This document shows positions 1 through 14,035 of a stretch of DNA of 64,000 nt, one piece after another. The DNA is taken from contig NW_024104096.1 in the NCBI RefSeq assembly GCF_003945595.2, forward strand, positions 1,793,501 through 1,857,500, read 5' to 3'. The notes below the pieces were generated by a model. The model saw only the letters and a program-made list of their open reading frames with translations. It ran no database searches and was not told where the DNA came from. Source of the stretch: Pipra filicauda. Taxonomy: Eukaryota; Chordata; Aves; Passeriformes; Pipridae. Position numbers and translations under genes: made by a program. Every line of letters begins with the position of its first letter. Position 1 is the first letter of the stretch.

Positions 1-432
1 TTAAACACCGAGTCACTGTAAACAGTTGCACATACCTTCATTTATGTCCCAATTCTCTCTCTCAGGAAAGTGGAAATTGTGTATGTGATTTGGGTGATTT
101 GTTCTTTTTAGCACCTGGTCTCTTTTTAAAAATTAAGAATCAAAATAACCTACTTTCTTCCTTAAATTAAAAAATTATGAAATTATTAAATTAAATAAAA
201 AAATTATTACGCATTTTCTTCAAAACTGTGCTTCTCCTCAGTGTTCTCTTAGCATTTTAAATGTTTCACATACAGCATATGATTGTTTTGCTTTTACAAA
301 ATGTGCACGTAATTTATATATATACATATATTTAGCTACCTTTAATATCTTTGTAATAGCAAGCTGTACATCTAACACAAAGATAAATATACCTAATTGT
401 TGTTTCCTCTGCTTGGTGTGTTTTTTGAGCAG

Positions 433-599
433 TTCAACGAAACCTTTATTGCTAATGAAAAGAGCTCTCTCAAAATGCGTAAGTAGATGCAGATCCTCAA
501 TATTTCGACTATACTTTTTTATTAATTTTAATTTCTAGAGCAGTACAGAGACAACGATTTTCAATTGTTTTAATTCAATTATTCAACGAGTGTGCCGGG
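433..599 (+). other. Pair of exon-like segments with good splice signals inside the DNTT intron
   Basis: Two short segments carry splice-like borders. The first (433-475) follows a T-rich tract ending GAGCAG and is followed by GTAAGTAG. The second (539-599) follows TTAATTTCTAG and is followed by GTAAGTTA. The gap between them is only about 63 bp, short for a vertebrate intron. The first reads open as FNETFIANEKSSLKM. The second is open in two frames. Neither matches a TdT segment that I know, and the 61-nt length of the second would not keep the TdT frame. They could be cryptic exons, part of an unrelated transcript, or chance. Confidence 0.12.
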
Positions 600-2071
600 G
601 TAAGTTATCAAATGTGGGGCAGGTAACATAATCTCATATTTTCTGTTAAAAGAAAAATGAAGTTAATCGAGAAGAAGCTAGGTAGGGAGGAAGCTGGAAA
701 AGGAAAGAGCCAAGGGCCAGAGAGGAAAAAGGCACATGGAGTAGGAGTCAGAATGGGAAGTCTGTGGTGGATGTACAGATTTGATAAGGAAGTGCAGAGT
801 GGCTGGAAAAAGCTATGAGGAATGGAAAGGATATATTTAATTAGCAGCTGCAGGCATCTGGGTTGGTTGAAGAGACTGAAAAGGGGCGTGAAAAAAAAAT
901 TACAGGAAAGAGATATGAATGGAAGTTTGATGGACTGAAAAATAAATTAAATTCATCAGGCTAATGCTCTAAGCTGGCAAGAAGAAATGGGTAAACTTTC
1001 AATTGCCCCAAATAATTGAGTTAACTCTGAATATGGCATGAGTAGAGCTTGGAGTTAACATTAGAAATCAGAGGGGAGAGATCAACAACTTTGTATAGGA
1101 AGTAGTGAAGACAGGGAGCTAGAACAGATAGAGGTTATAAAAGCTCATTTTCCTAAGACCGATTGATCCCATATTGGCCTGCAACTCAGGACTGTGTCAG
1201 TGCTGTCAGCAAATATTTGTTAGCCGTGTAGCACAATACATTTCCTGCCTAGTGAACAAAGCTTAAGAGTATTACAGGCTTTGAAATAAGCAGTATTTCT
1301 TTGAAGAAAAAGAAGTCTCTATGCATACACATAGGAAAATTGAATTAAGGTTAAAATTCAATCAACCACATTCTGGGATTTCTTAAATTGCATGTTTTTG
1401 ATTTTGCAATCTCAATAATGTTCTTCTGGAGTGGTTTGTTTATAATAATCCTATATGAATTCTCAACTGAGTTTCATAAAACCCAGGATTCTGCATTTTT
1501 CTTGTCATGTGAAGCTTTATAAGGCAAAATACAACAAACCAACTTAACAGTATTTGATGAGCTAAAGATACTGTAAATAACATAGAGTAAAACATGAGTA
1601 TAGCTACAGTGAAAAAGGAAATAATCCCTGTGAATATTTTTGAGGACTTTGTGATAGTGCAGAGATTGTCAGAGAACTGCAGGGGGCAATAAGTTTTTGT
1701 TCTGGTTTTGTTTACAACAGTGTGCTATTTAATATGTTAAAATTTTTACCTGGGTTATCAGATAGGAAGTTCCAAGTTTCTTTTCACTTTATGTGCCCCA
1801 AACTGAAAAGTATTAGTGTAGTCTGGATGGGAATGTATTATACTCTTTATTTACTGAGGAATGTTTTTAATTATTAAAATTGTAATTGGAGCTTGGATGC
1901 ATAACAATGTAGTGTTTTGTAAAAAAGTAACCATACATTTGTCATTTTAAACAGGAAATGGTTCCTTTTTATGTACAGCATGGTCTTGTTTACAAACTAA
2001 ATTTTAACAAGTAGAAAAAGTGCTTGTAATGTTAAGTCAACAGATAATGTCTTTTAATATTTAATTTTTTT

Positions 2072-2085
2072 AAGCACTAGTGCTT
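2072..2085. repeat. 14-bp perfect palindrome with partial repeat
   Basis: AAGCACTAGTGCTT is its own reverse complement, and AGCACTAGT recurs directly at 2087-2095. No function can be assigned. Confidence 0.6.
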
Positions 2086-3837
2086 CAGCACTAGTCTTTT
2101 TCTTTCTCCTTCATCAAAGCTACTTGGAATAAGTAGATTTCATGAAGAAAACATGAAGATATTTTGTTATGCCATGTTATGAAATAGTTAATAGGATAAG
2201 TGCCTAGAATATCCTAGTATTAGCCTGATTTTTTTATTTTTACTTTATTAATTTATTATTTACTGTTCAGAAATTTAATATCAATAAACCTATAACTAGA
2301 GTTAGAGACAAGTTTAAGAGAAACATTCCAGTCTGGTATTTCTGATTAAAAGCACAGGACATGTCCAGTGGTAAAATGAAATGAGAATTTATGATTCTGG
2401 CTTCTATTACCTTCAAAAATTATTCATGCCCAGAATTATTAGAATAAATTCCACTGCATTATTTTGCATCAGTACCATTACACATGATTTTGCCTGAGGG
2501 TATCGAGTCAATGGATAATGCTTGTAATACTGCTTTTTCAATCATGGTTTGTTATAATGTCATTTCAAAGAGTAATTTTTTCTCTCTTGATTTATTTATC
2601 ATCTTATTTGTAGCTGGATTAGGAACAGATTAGTTTTTATTTTAAAGCAGTCATGGTGATGTGAATATTACTACAGAAAACACCAGTTAAAGAGAAAAAT
2701 TTGGAGATAATATATTGTCAGAGGGACTTCAGGTTATTTGCTACTGAAAACTGTTATGATACTATCAAATGGAAAATGCACAGCATCTACATAGTGTTGT
2801 GGAATATTATTATTGAACTTGATGACATCCTTCACATTGCTAGCTCAATTAGTACTTCAGCATTCATGTTCTATAATTATTCCTTATAATAAAATTGTTT
2901 GTGCTGTTGATAGTCTCATTCATAAACATAGCATAAATATTTAGTAAAATGTCTAATTACAAGCAAAACAAAAATCACCATCAGCCAGTCTTAAAACCAA
3001 ACCTCTCCAAAAAACCCAAATGAAAAAGACTGGGAAAAACAAGGAAGGAAGAACACCTGAAAGTTGTTAGTGATATTGTTTTAGGAAAGTACTAGAAGAC
3101 AGATGCTCAATTATAGCAATCCACAAAATGTAAAAAATGTGTATGGACCATAATGAAATTAAATACTGATGGGTAATTACTACACAGTTCCTTAGGGCTT
3201 GTTTCTATCATGGTTTTTTTCATCAAGCGATGTCTCATGCTGAGAATGTATCTGACTGACTAGTGATAACAATGAGGTGCTGTCCCTCTCAGGCTGGATA
3301 GCAGTATGAATATGGAGGACCATCAAGAAGTTTCATTTTTCCATGTTACTTTCTGGCAGCATTCATACTACCCAAGAAAATAACTGAATACAATTATTTG
3401 AAAGCTCTTATATAATTATCTGGAAATTGCTTTAATTAGCCTTTTTTATCACCTCTCTTCCTTCCCTTCCTTCTCCATAAAACAATTTTTGCTCACTGTG
3501 AAAGTTACTGATTACAGTGATTCTTGTTATCACTTTGTCGACCCTAATGAGTTCAGCTAGAGATTTCAGAGAAGTAGTCACTATTTTATGGATTGGTGTT
3601 ATGTTGTATTCCCACACTTTCACTGGAGATTGAAAGCACTCAACCTCGTATCACTCAGTGCACTGCAGGAATTTATGGGTCTTCCATAAGGCTTTCTCTA
3701 CAGCTGCTTTACAAAATTCTGGTTCTGTAATGGGTATAAAATTGCAAAGCTATTTGATACACTGAAGCTCAGAGGCAGATTTATGTTTTCCACCAAAGAT
3801 GTACAACATTCATTCTTGTGAAGTTAACAGCAGCATA

Positions 3838-3855
3838 GAGGAGGAGGAGGAGGAG
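3838..3855 (+). repeat. (GAG)6 trinucleotide microsatellite
   Basis: Six uninterrupted GAG units inside the inferred DNTT intron. It is a short simple repeat and may be length-polymorphic. Confidence 0.8.
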
Positions 3856-6800
3856 AAAGTAGATGGCTTCCTGATCAGTGTTTGCAAAACATATTTTCAA
3901 TCTTGGTCATTACAAGTCAATAAAGAAGGAATGGAGCTGGTTGCAATGTTGAATACAAGCTGCAAGGCACAGCATGACAGACCTGAATGACAGATGGAAA
4001 TCCTGGTGCATGGGCTGCACCCATTTATAGATGGATGGAGGTGGTGCAAATCCATCTGTTGAAAAGAAAGAGATACATGGTCCCTGTGGCTTAACATTGA
4101 TGTCACCAAATTCTGTTACTAATGTCAGTAATTTTTAAGTCTTGATGGCAGCACGGGGCTCCTCTTAGTTATTTTAGTAAAAATCTCTATGTATTACCGT
4201 GCATATTCCTTTTTGACATGCAGCATATAAATCACAGCCCACTCCTATTTAGGGTGATGCTCAGTGACTGAAGTTCTACATGGTAAGCATAGAAAATAGC
4301 ATGGAGCTAGGTGTTTAGGGAAGATTTTAAAGAAATATGCGTGGCAGAGGCTAGCCTTTCACTCACACCTCTTTTATTATTATGAATCATGCTAACCAAG
4401 TAATGATGCTTGTCTTTAGGTTAGTAAACTCAAATATAGACAAAATGACATAAAAATGATCTCGGAAAGATGCTACTTTTCTTTGAAATCAGTTCCTCAC
4501 TACTGTTATGGGGAGTTATGCGTTTTTCTCATAGGTTTCTTCAGACCTTGTGGCTTATAATGTTTAGAGCTAGTAGCTGCACCAGTTAATCCATAACATC
4601 TTTCTACAAGAAATTACTCCAGAAAGTGATTTCATTTGATAACGAGGGAGGTGGGAATATTTTGCAAATAAACAATTTTTTGAACAGGAAGTGATTGAAA
4701 CACTTTAAGTTTGCAACATTCTTCTTCACCCTCCCTTGTAGCTGTTCTTTTTGCTGAATCACTTTGCAGGCTAAACGAAAGCTAAAAAACAGTTTAATGC
4801 TTTTCACTCAATCTGCTACAGATCTTTATTAAGACCCAGATAAATTTGTCTAGGCTATTGCTTTTCCCCCACCTTTTCTTTTCACTGCTTTCTGTTCTAG
4901 GTGCCCTTCCTTTTTTGCTTTTTGGTTGACTGGTGGTTGGAGTAAATTTGTGTGGTTCTGTAAATTTTCTTTAAAATATTCTGACTCATTATATTAGAGA
5001 TTTGAGTCTGAATTTACATCTACCTGAAAAAAAAATCAATTCAGAAATCTCTGAACTAAAATTCCACTGAAAATTTCTCTTCACTGTATTTTCTTCAGTT
5101 TTCCCTCCCTATTTTGTCATATATGCTGCATTCATTCTCCACGTGAAAGTGCTGAACTGCAGAAGCTCATCAGCATATTCAGTATTGTAAGAAGTGTTAG
5201 CATAGGAGGCACCATTAGAAGGTCATGTCAAGTTAATCATTCAGTAACTCCTCCATGCTGGTTTGGTTTTAGTCTTTTTCTAGCTGTTACTGCCATTCTC
5301 CATTTTGTCCTCTCTCCTCCTTTTTTTTTTTCTTACTTATTTTTAGCAAACATTACTAGCATATCCATATGTATGAGTCCAAGATAGACCTAATTGAATT
5401 TGGTGGGCATCAAGGATATATACAACTCAAAGTGTTTATTTTAGAGCTTGTAATAACTTAATTGTCAATAAATAGAATCTTCAATTAGTTGTGCCATGGA
5501 GTGAATTTGGGTAATTTTTCATCCATCAGTCTGCATAATCTGATTGCTTCTCTTATGATTGACCTTTCTGAGAGAAGATGTAAGATTTCTGAAACAGAAC
5601 ATATGTTCTCCCTGTCTGTATTGTCTTCTCTTGGGCTTTCCTGACTCAGTTGCTTTGACAATGGTCCTTGTACTTGTCACATCCAAGGATTCCTAGACAT
5701 CTGCATTCAGCACATTCCGTGGTTGGCCTTGGAACTCCAGTTTTTGTTTGAAAACTATGCTTTCCTTGCCAGAGGTTGACTTTTTTTGTGACCTCAGTGT
5801 TTTCAAGTTTTCTTTTGATTGTGAGCTAATGGAGATATTCAGGCTAGTGAGGCAGAACAGGCTTCCCAGGTGGAAAGCAGCAGTGAATTTGCATGATATC
5901 ATACGGCTTGTTTGCTAAGGTTCACCAGAAATTCATGCAGCTCAAAATAGTCAAATGAAAAAGCCTGTAGCATTGGGATATCTTTAATTTTGCACTGAGA
6001 CCTTACTTTTCTCCTCACTGAATTTGTGTACTGTCAGTCACAGGAACTTTTAACACTCAAAAATAGGAAGCAACTGAAATGGCATAGGTATAAACCATTG
6101 GTGGGTGCCTACACACTTTTAGCTTTTCAAAATTTGAACAGCTGATGTAACAACATATTTTTTGCTTTCTGATCTCTTTGTTCTTTCTTTTCTTACCTTT
6201 CAGGCAGCTCACTTTTCTGTTTTTAAAGAATTTTGTAGTACAAGCCCCAAATTTTCAATTTTCCTTGCAAATTTGATCATACAATAAAAGAAAATATGAC
6301 TACTTCAAGCTTTCAAATGTCTATTTATTTAGTTTCACCTCAGTATTTTGTGGGTTAGAAGAAGTTGCTTAGGGCTATTGTCACATATTACATTTAATAA
6401 CCATATATTAGGAAACAATTTTATGTACTACAGCTACTTGTTTAGAAAAATATCAACGATGGTTGTTATAGCATTCATAGAAATTCTCCCAGAAAAGTGG
6501 TGGTTGTTTGCACCTATTCTAACTCGTTGGTTTTATTTCTGTATATGGTTATTTCTAACATTTTCACAGATGAGAATTAATTTAATGCACTACCCATTTA
6601 TTGTCAGAATCTTGCATTGGACTCAATTAAATGTGACCATTGAGTACAGAAGATAGCTGCAGTCAATTTAAGGATTGCAGGAAATGTTACAACAAAAAGA
6701 CTTCAGTGTACTCTTTTGTGGACGTGTGATTATGCAGACATTTTTGATGCAATGATCAGACAGTCTCAAGAGTTGAATACTTTTGGCATGTTATGCAGGA

Positions 6801-9800
6801 GTTTAGGTCAATATAAACTGAAAGTCACAAAATAATGAAACATATACCTACATTGCAAGGTCTACATTATAAAAGGTTGATTTAGTAAACATAGCAGCTT
6901 CCTAAAAGTTTCTGCAGTACCGATGTGACCTGTGTGCTGTGGTGGTGTATCAACACTTGTTATAGTGAAAATGGCCCAGGGACAGAGACCAGAGAGGATA
7001 ACACTCAGAACAGGTAAACATAGAGGAACATTCCCATTGCTAATCGTATGGAAAATACTTGTTCTTTCATGGATTACTTATGTTTCTGCCTTCACAATTC
7101 TTGCTGTAAGCTCGTTTTATTAATTTAATTAGCAGATATTTTTTCAAGGATACAAATGCTATTTGGGCGAGTGGGATTAGAGAAAAAGGGAGTGTGTGCA
7201 ATTTAATAGCTTTGTACTGTTAATCCAATAAACCATCATGGTACTTTCAATCTAATAAGCCATCACAGTATATTCTATCAATTGTGAGTCTGGTGTTATG
7301 GTGCACTGCTTCACTGAATGCCATGGCCTTTCATATCATAAGAAGGGCTTTTGCATCTTGTAAGCTATTGCAAGGAATCTAAGCAGCAGTATCTCTTCAT
7401 TAGTCCCAATTACCCTTAATTAAAAATCTTCAATTGACTTGGCATAAGTGATGACTGGTGAATATGTCACTAAAGTGACAAATACATGTGTAAGAAATTT
7501 AAGGTGCATTGTAGTATTTTTTACCGTGGCTGATTAAGCAAGTCCTGTAATTATCATCACTCATCTACAACTGACTTTATCCACAAAACTTATTTTTAGA
7601 ATGGACTCTGTCCAAGCACAATGAACAGTTAAGTTCCAAGCTTGCAAATGACAGTCTGTCCTCTTCTTTTCTGTTGTTCATTTATCATTGTCGTGCTTAC
7701 AGCCTCTGTAATAATTTCAGACGTGTAAAGTAATGGGGGTTTAGACTGCTTGGTATTTGTCATTCGGTATATACTGGAAGAACCACAAAGTTAAATATGG
7801 TCACATTGCCATTATATCTTCATTTTAATGATTTTAAAAAGAAGAGGAAATATTAAGGTAATTAAACTGATGTGAATAGGCGTCACATGTGAAACAACAT
7901 GAAAATCAGTAAGAGAAGGCAAAAAAATTAAATCATAATGTCCCTGAACACCCTGTGTAAGAATTTGCCATTTTAAAGTGTGCGACATAATCCTGGAAAC
8001 AAAGAAAATGTTAGAATAAATGTGTATGTTAATGACATCCCAGATGCTTGTCTAGAAGCAAAGTTGTATCAAAGGTTTTTGTAAATTGTTAACAAGATAC
8101 TGTTGGCAATATTCTTCGTGCCCTCCCCACCTCCCTCCCCCAATTTATTTGATGTAATAGTATGTCAGAAGGAGTCCAGACAGTCCTTAATGATTATGGC
8201 CCTTCAGGGTCTTTTGCAAAAGGAGGGGGTGTGACTCCTACACAATGTCATAGTTTTCCAAAGGATAATGAAATCCACTAAAGTATGACTGCATTCTTTC
8301 TGAATTACAGCTGTAAAGCTAGTAAAAATCAGAACTTAGAAAAGAGTAGGAAAAATGGGGTATGAAAAGAAATTATTTGTCTTTAAAAGGGCACAATTTG
8401 GCTGTGACTTATTCAAGAACAAATGTTCAAATAGTGTATAAAGCAGAACTTTGTCAGTAATCAGTTAGGAAACTTCATACTTAATTATTGTTTCTCAGCT
8501 AATACCAAGGATTATAAGGATTTAGAGAAAGAACTTAGTCAAATTTCCACCACATATCTCATCTTCAGAACAATGGATTGCACATCTGCACACATTGTAC
8601 CTACCAACCTGGAGTACTTCACTCTTCAGCAGATTCTGCTGGTTCAGAACCATCAAATCCCGTTTCATCAAGGATACTGTACAGTACTAGCTTTTATTTT
8701 GAGGTATTTGTATTCAAACAAATTTTTTAATTTCATCTTAAGGTGGGACAAATAGTAATGAAATGCTACAGTGACAGGCTGGAAGATATTTATAGTATTA
8801 TTCAAGTAAAATAGATTACTTAGTTTGACATTTGCAACATACTGTTATTACCAAGTCATTTGGTAATAAACAGTAGGATATCAGTCTACTTGGAATCCAG
8901 TTAAATGTGTGCTTTTCAAGAGGGCCGTGCTGTTGGCCATTGCTGATTTATATAACTAAAACTAGAATTCTACTTTATTAAGTAATGGTTTAGTTTTGTT
9001 GGCTTCATCGTATTAAAGTGAGATACGAAACCAAGTGACAGTAGCAGTACAATAGCTGTTTGAACTTTGGCCATGAGAGTTAGTACATCATAAAGTGGTG
9101 TCTTCTGTGTCTCACTCTCTGCTTCCCTTTCATCGAAAGTATTATTGATCATTAATGCCAAAATGAAAAATAAGAGGTAGCAAATTAATATAAGAAAACA
9201 TTTAGATGGCAGCTGTTCTACATTAGGTGTAGTTAATGGTCATGTTTGCAACCACAAATGTAATATTTACATCCATTGAAATAACAGAATTGATTAAATG
9301 GGATAAGAGAAGAGTGATACCAGCTTCTCCAGGGCATTGTTTTTTGTAAATTTGATTGATGTTGATGGGACATGTTTTGGATCTGCAGAATATTAGTAAG
9401 AAGATGAAAAAGAATCACAACTAGACAAGCAGTTCATTACTTTTCTTGAGCAAAAAGAAAAGAAAAATCAAGAAAGAACAGTAGTGAACGCAATAATCGT
9501 ATTTGCAAACACTGTATAAGCTCTGCATAGATTGACATAGAAGGAAAATCATAGGTTTTGATTAACGTTAATAACACATCACTAAAGCAGTGTGCAGATA
9601 TCAGCTAGAGATTCACTTAGAAACATGGCTTGTAGCTACTGAGAGTGGTATTGAGCATCAGATACTTTGTATTTAAAATTTTCCCTGTCAAGCAAATGAA
9701 ATGAGTTTAGCTTGGAGGAAAACATAAAGGGACAGAACAAAAGAAATGGGGTCCCACAGATATGAGGAGCTTTTATTAAAGAGTGTCTATATCATCTATC

Positions 9801-11256
9801 TATGAGTGTAAGATTTTTTTTGTTGTTTTACTTTTTTTTTTCAGTACTGTAGCTGTATGATTGTCCTCTTGTTCTTAGTAGTAACAAAAGAGAAAGAAAA
9901 AAATCCCTAAAATCTTGTCCTCCCTAGGAGATATTTGAGGAACAAAATATCCCCAGTACTGTTATCCAACTGGCAGTTATCAATGTCTTCTTTTATTTTA
10001 TTTCTGCTCTTTACTATATGGAAAATGGATCAGTTTTACCCTGGTCAGTGCTATTTGTAGGTTCCTTTTATTCCAGAATCTGACATATGAAAAACTTCCT
10101 AGGAAAAATGAATATCATTTGCCTATGATTTATAAGCAATCTTTGCTATTGCAGACACAACACTGATCTGTCAGTTCACAGTTGTGAATCTCTGGTGCCA
10201 GAAGTTGTTCCACCATACCATGGGCCTGCTCTGATCTAGTTATTGACTCCTTTTCCTGACCCATTCCCATGGGTATGCTGGACAGCATAGCCCTCCTGGA
10301 GGCACTGCTTGGCAGCAGAGAAAGCAGAGGTGCTGGAACATGTGTTCCTATACTTTACAGCAGTCAGAGATTTTCCTGACTCAAAAGTTTTTTTTAGTGG
10401 GTTCTCTAGACAGCATATCCTCTTTCACAGGAGAAAGCAAATCTAGAATATTATGAAGCTTAACCCTGAAGTTTTTATGATGCTGGAGTTTGAGATTGTT
10501 CAGAGCTGAACACTGATTGAGACTTAATATTAAGTATTCTGTTTCAATAGAAATGAATTCTTTCTTACTTCCAAACTCGTCTAAATTGTGATGTTACAGT
10601 GTTTTAATATTCACCTATCTTAGCAGATGTTTTTATTATTATTTTACTTTAGTGATGAAAGGAATGCATAAGACTGTGTGATTTACTATATTAGTCATTG
10701 TAGGGAAGGTAGGCTTGTGATTGTTCCTGTGTAAAAATACTATCCTGTGTTATCAGAAGTACAGATACAAAAAAACAAAACTAGATTTTCCTGTAAAACA
10801 TTCATTAGGAGTGTTTTTGTAAAAAAAAAAAAATTACGCTTTTAATGCTTGGCTATACGTATTTAGTGTAACCATCAAATCAGCTTGAATGCACTTATAG
10901 AGAACATTACTGTATTAATTTAAAAAAAAATAATGATTTTATGAAGAAAGTCAATCTATTTACTCTCATGGAAGGGAAATGAAGGTTGGATTTGAGTTCT
11001 AGTCCTGATAGTTGTGCATGGAGTCTTGAAAAACTAAATCAAAACAAAGTTCTTAACTAGTCATTATAACTGAAAACATCAAGCAGCATTAACATTCTTT
11101 TTTAACTTGCTTTCACATTTCAGGGTTGGCACACTGATGAAGACTGTATTCTGTAGAGAATACAATGGGTAGAGCTGTCAAAAATTAACTCCTTTTCAAC
11201 AGCAAAAAACATCAATTGAAATTTCTGTCTAACACCCTTATTGACTTCCTTTTTAA

Positions 11257-11355
<99 letters not shown>

Positions 11356-12437
11356 AACGATTTGCCACAGTACATTTGTCGATTGACAGCAATGGTCTTT
11401 CTGCCCATATCTCAGTGTAATTTAGATATATAATACAATATGTGTTTCTGTGACAACTGAAAAATTTAAATATATTAGAAGTCATTTGCACATGCTAATG
11501 TTCCTAGAAGAGTTCAAGCTTTTCACAGTCTTTTCCAGTCTTTTCTGTGTTAGTTTTTGAAGTTACGATGTGGAAGTGATAAGATAGAGCTTGTTTTGGG
11601 GGAAAATTTGAAACTGGTGAGATTTTTGCTTCTAATAGGAATTTAACATTCCTGTGAACAATACTTGCTTTCTAAATAGTCAGCTGTGACAATACCTAAG
11701 TAATTCAAAACATTTGAGCTGAGTCAAGAAATTACTGAAGGGTATGCTTATCATTAACTGAATTTCTTAAGTATTTTACTGAATCCATATATATGATTGC
11801 TACTGTATATAAGGCTTAATGACCTAGGCAGGAGCTACTTTGCAGTCTCAGCAACTTGAGGCTTCAGCTGTAATATTTTTCTACATAAGGCTGTAAAGAA
11901 GTTGATAATTCAGTGACAGTTAAAAAAAACATTACACAGAAAGGGATTTTGAAAAGTACTCAGTACTAAGCTTCAATTTTGCAGAAAAATACTATAAATT
12001 TGGAGTACTGATGTGGAGTAAAGATGATTCGGGTTATGTGGTGTGATGGTCCTCAATCAGGAATTTGAATTATAACCTGCATGAAAACAACTGTTTCAAC
12101 TGTCAGGCTGGTGACCCTTGAAGATGAAAGCTTTTCATTGTCTGTGCTCAATTTAGATAGCAGAAAATTTATTTATTAGTAGATATATATGCATTGGAAT
12201 GGAAGTTTACCTGAGCTATTGGCTATAGGCTACTCTTTTTAGTCAGAATTTCACCTGGGATGTGAAATAAAAATAATCCTATAAGGTATTTTGGTTTCAG
12301 AAAATGTCCAGGTAGCTTTTGTCACTGTAATGATAATGAAGAATTTGTAATACAGTTATCCTTTAATGAACAAGGACATTTACTGCTTTAGGACATGAAG
12401 CTGTTCACTGACCAGTCATTGTCATTTGTAGAATAAA
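11356..12437 (+). other. DNTT: DNTT 3' UTR and candidate polyadenylation signals
   Basis: No reading frame of note follows the DNTT stop. Canonical AATAAA hexamers occur at 12266-12271 and 12432-12437. A variant AATACA lies nearer the stop, at about 11428. The true cleavage site cannot be chosen from sequence alone, so the end given here is an upper bound for the first cluster of signals. Confidence 0.4.
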
Positions 12438-13789
12438 GGTGATTAAAAACACCAAGAATGGTCAAATAATTTTCTTTCTTAAAAGTCTGAAAGTTTTTTT
12501 TCTCAGTTGAGGCTGACTACACCTCTTGAAATGATGGGGAAAGAATGGCAGTGACAGGGCTATGCACAACAGTTATTACTTACAGTAAAGGCTTCCCATA
12601 TTCAAACAATATTTGATACTTAGAAAAAATGTACTGAATTTGTTTACTCATTTTAGAAGACTGCATCATAAACTATTCTAAAACCTCAGGCAGGGATGTA
12701 GGAAAATGTGATAATGGCAGAAATTTTCTTCTTGCCTGTGTCAAAGCATTCTATTTAAGTGCAGTTTTGCTAACTGAGCTGAAAATACAATGCTACTTTC
12801 TAAATTGCTCTAACTATAAAGCACTGGCATTGCTTCCTGCATTATGGTGCTGAAGTGTGAAGTATCTTCTCTGTGTTTTGCATCAGGGTGCTGACACTTA
12901 CATACTAGTGGCCTTTTTTAGTCCTAGTGCAAGAGAACAAAAGCCTTGTCTGAATATTCTTTCTATTTGGCCAACATTTATCAGAAATTATGCATTCCAG
13001 TTGTGCTGTTTCTCCATACTTCAAGCCACAGAGGAAATATGAAACATTCTGAATTCCACATAAATAAATAACTTCCATCTTGTCTGCCTATACATGACTT
13101 ATAATTATGCCACCTATAAGGGAGAAGATACCAACACAACTTCTGGTGGCTCCTTCAAGATTGAAAGAAAACAGCATATCCCTTTATTCTTTTATTTCCC
13201 TCAATTTTTCTGAGCTTTAGTTAGAATACATCTTACAGCTTACCCACTGAATCAACTATTAAAGAATACCGTGGAACTGTTAAATGAGGGGTTGGGTTAA
13301 GCAGAAGAACAAAGTTCTTCTATCTTCATCCTGGTTTGACCATGAAGAAGATAGTTTCTGTTATGAATACCTTCACTGAAGAAGCTGGTACTCCAGTCAG
13401 TTTTATAGGCACCATATGCAGAATCATCCTTGATAGCACCAGCCAAACTTATCGTGCATGGACTGGCAGAACCAGAAAAGCAGAAGCTCCATTTTTAGTA
13501 AATTAACTCTGAATCATAACATGATGCTTCTTGCATCAGTTAAATCTAGTCCTGCAGTTCTGAACAGTCTCAGCCCTGTAATCATTTCAGTGGTTCTTGA
13601 TGGTGCTAGTCAGCTGAGACTGTAATTAAAAAAGATAAAAGTCATATAGGAGAGCTGGGATGAAACAGGTTAAAGGAAATAAAACCTTTATCAGCTGAGC
13701 ATGTCTGAATCCATCAGCTAGTGAAAACTCCCTACAGTGTAGTGGAACTGCTGGAGTCAATGGTAACAATACTTCTGAACTCATGAAGG
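12438..13789. other. No recognisable gene
   Basis: AT-rich sequence beyond DNTT. A 54-codon opening on the + strand (about 13342-13506) has no recognisable motif, splice border or family similarity and is treated as chance. Confidence 0.5.
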
Positions 13790-14035
13790 ACAGGTGAGGC
13801 CTCAGGGCCTGAAAAAGGGCAAACACTTGTAACAAGAACAGACTAGTATTTGTAATAGGAGGAAAGGAAGAGAGAACGTTAGATCAGTGCACTTAATATT
13901 TCCTAAATTGCTAGGATGATTAATAGACTATATTTTTAAAGCACCTAGGGGAAAATAAAGTGATAGGTTATTGGTAACTTGTTAATCAGAAACAAATCAT
14001 ATCAAACTAATTCAGTTACAAAGTCCCTGGAGGCT
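13790..14035 (+). mobile_element. Ancient CR1-type LINE fragment (ORF2 region), heavily decayed
   Basis: CR1 is the dominant LINE family of birds and reptiles. Although no frame survives, the order of words fits the reverse-transcriptase region of old amniote CR1 elements. A 'GAAAAAGGGCAAAC' block is followed by a 'cagt..cttaat' block, an 'AAAGCACCTAG' block, and finally 'AGAAACAAATCATATCAAAC'. The last corresponds to the widespread CR1 motif encoding a N-K-S-x-Q-T-N-like stretch. The fragment is in + orientation, and both ends are vague. The assignment comes from remembered consensus patterns, not from an alignment. Confidence 0.6.

Noticed and set aside
6348..6656. A 102-codon + strand ORF with two hydrophobic segments, inside the DNTT intron
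   Set aside because: AT-driven composition and no recognisable protein or splice borders.
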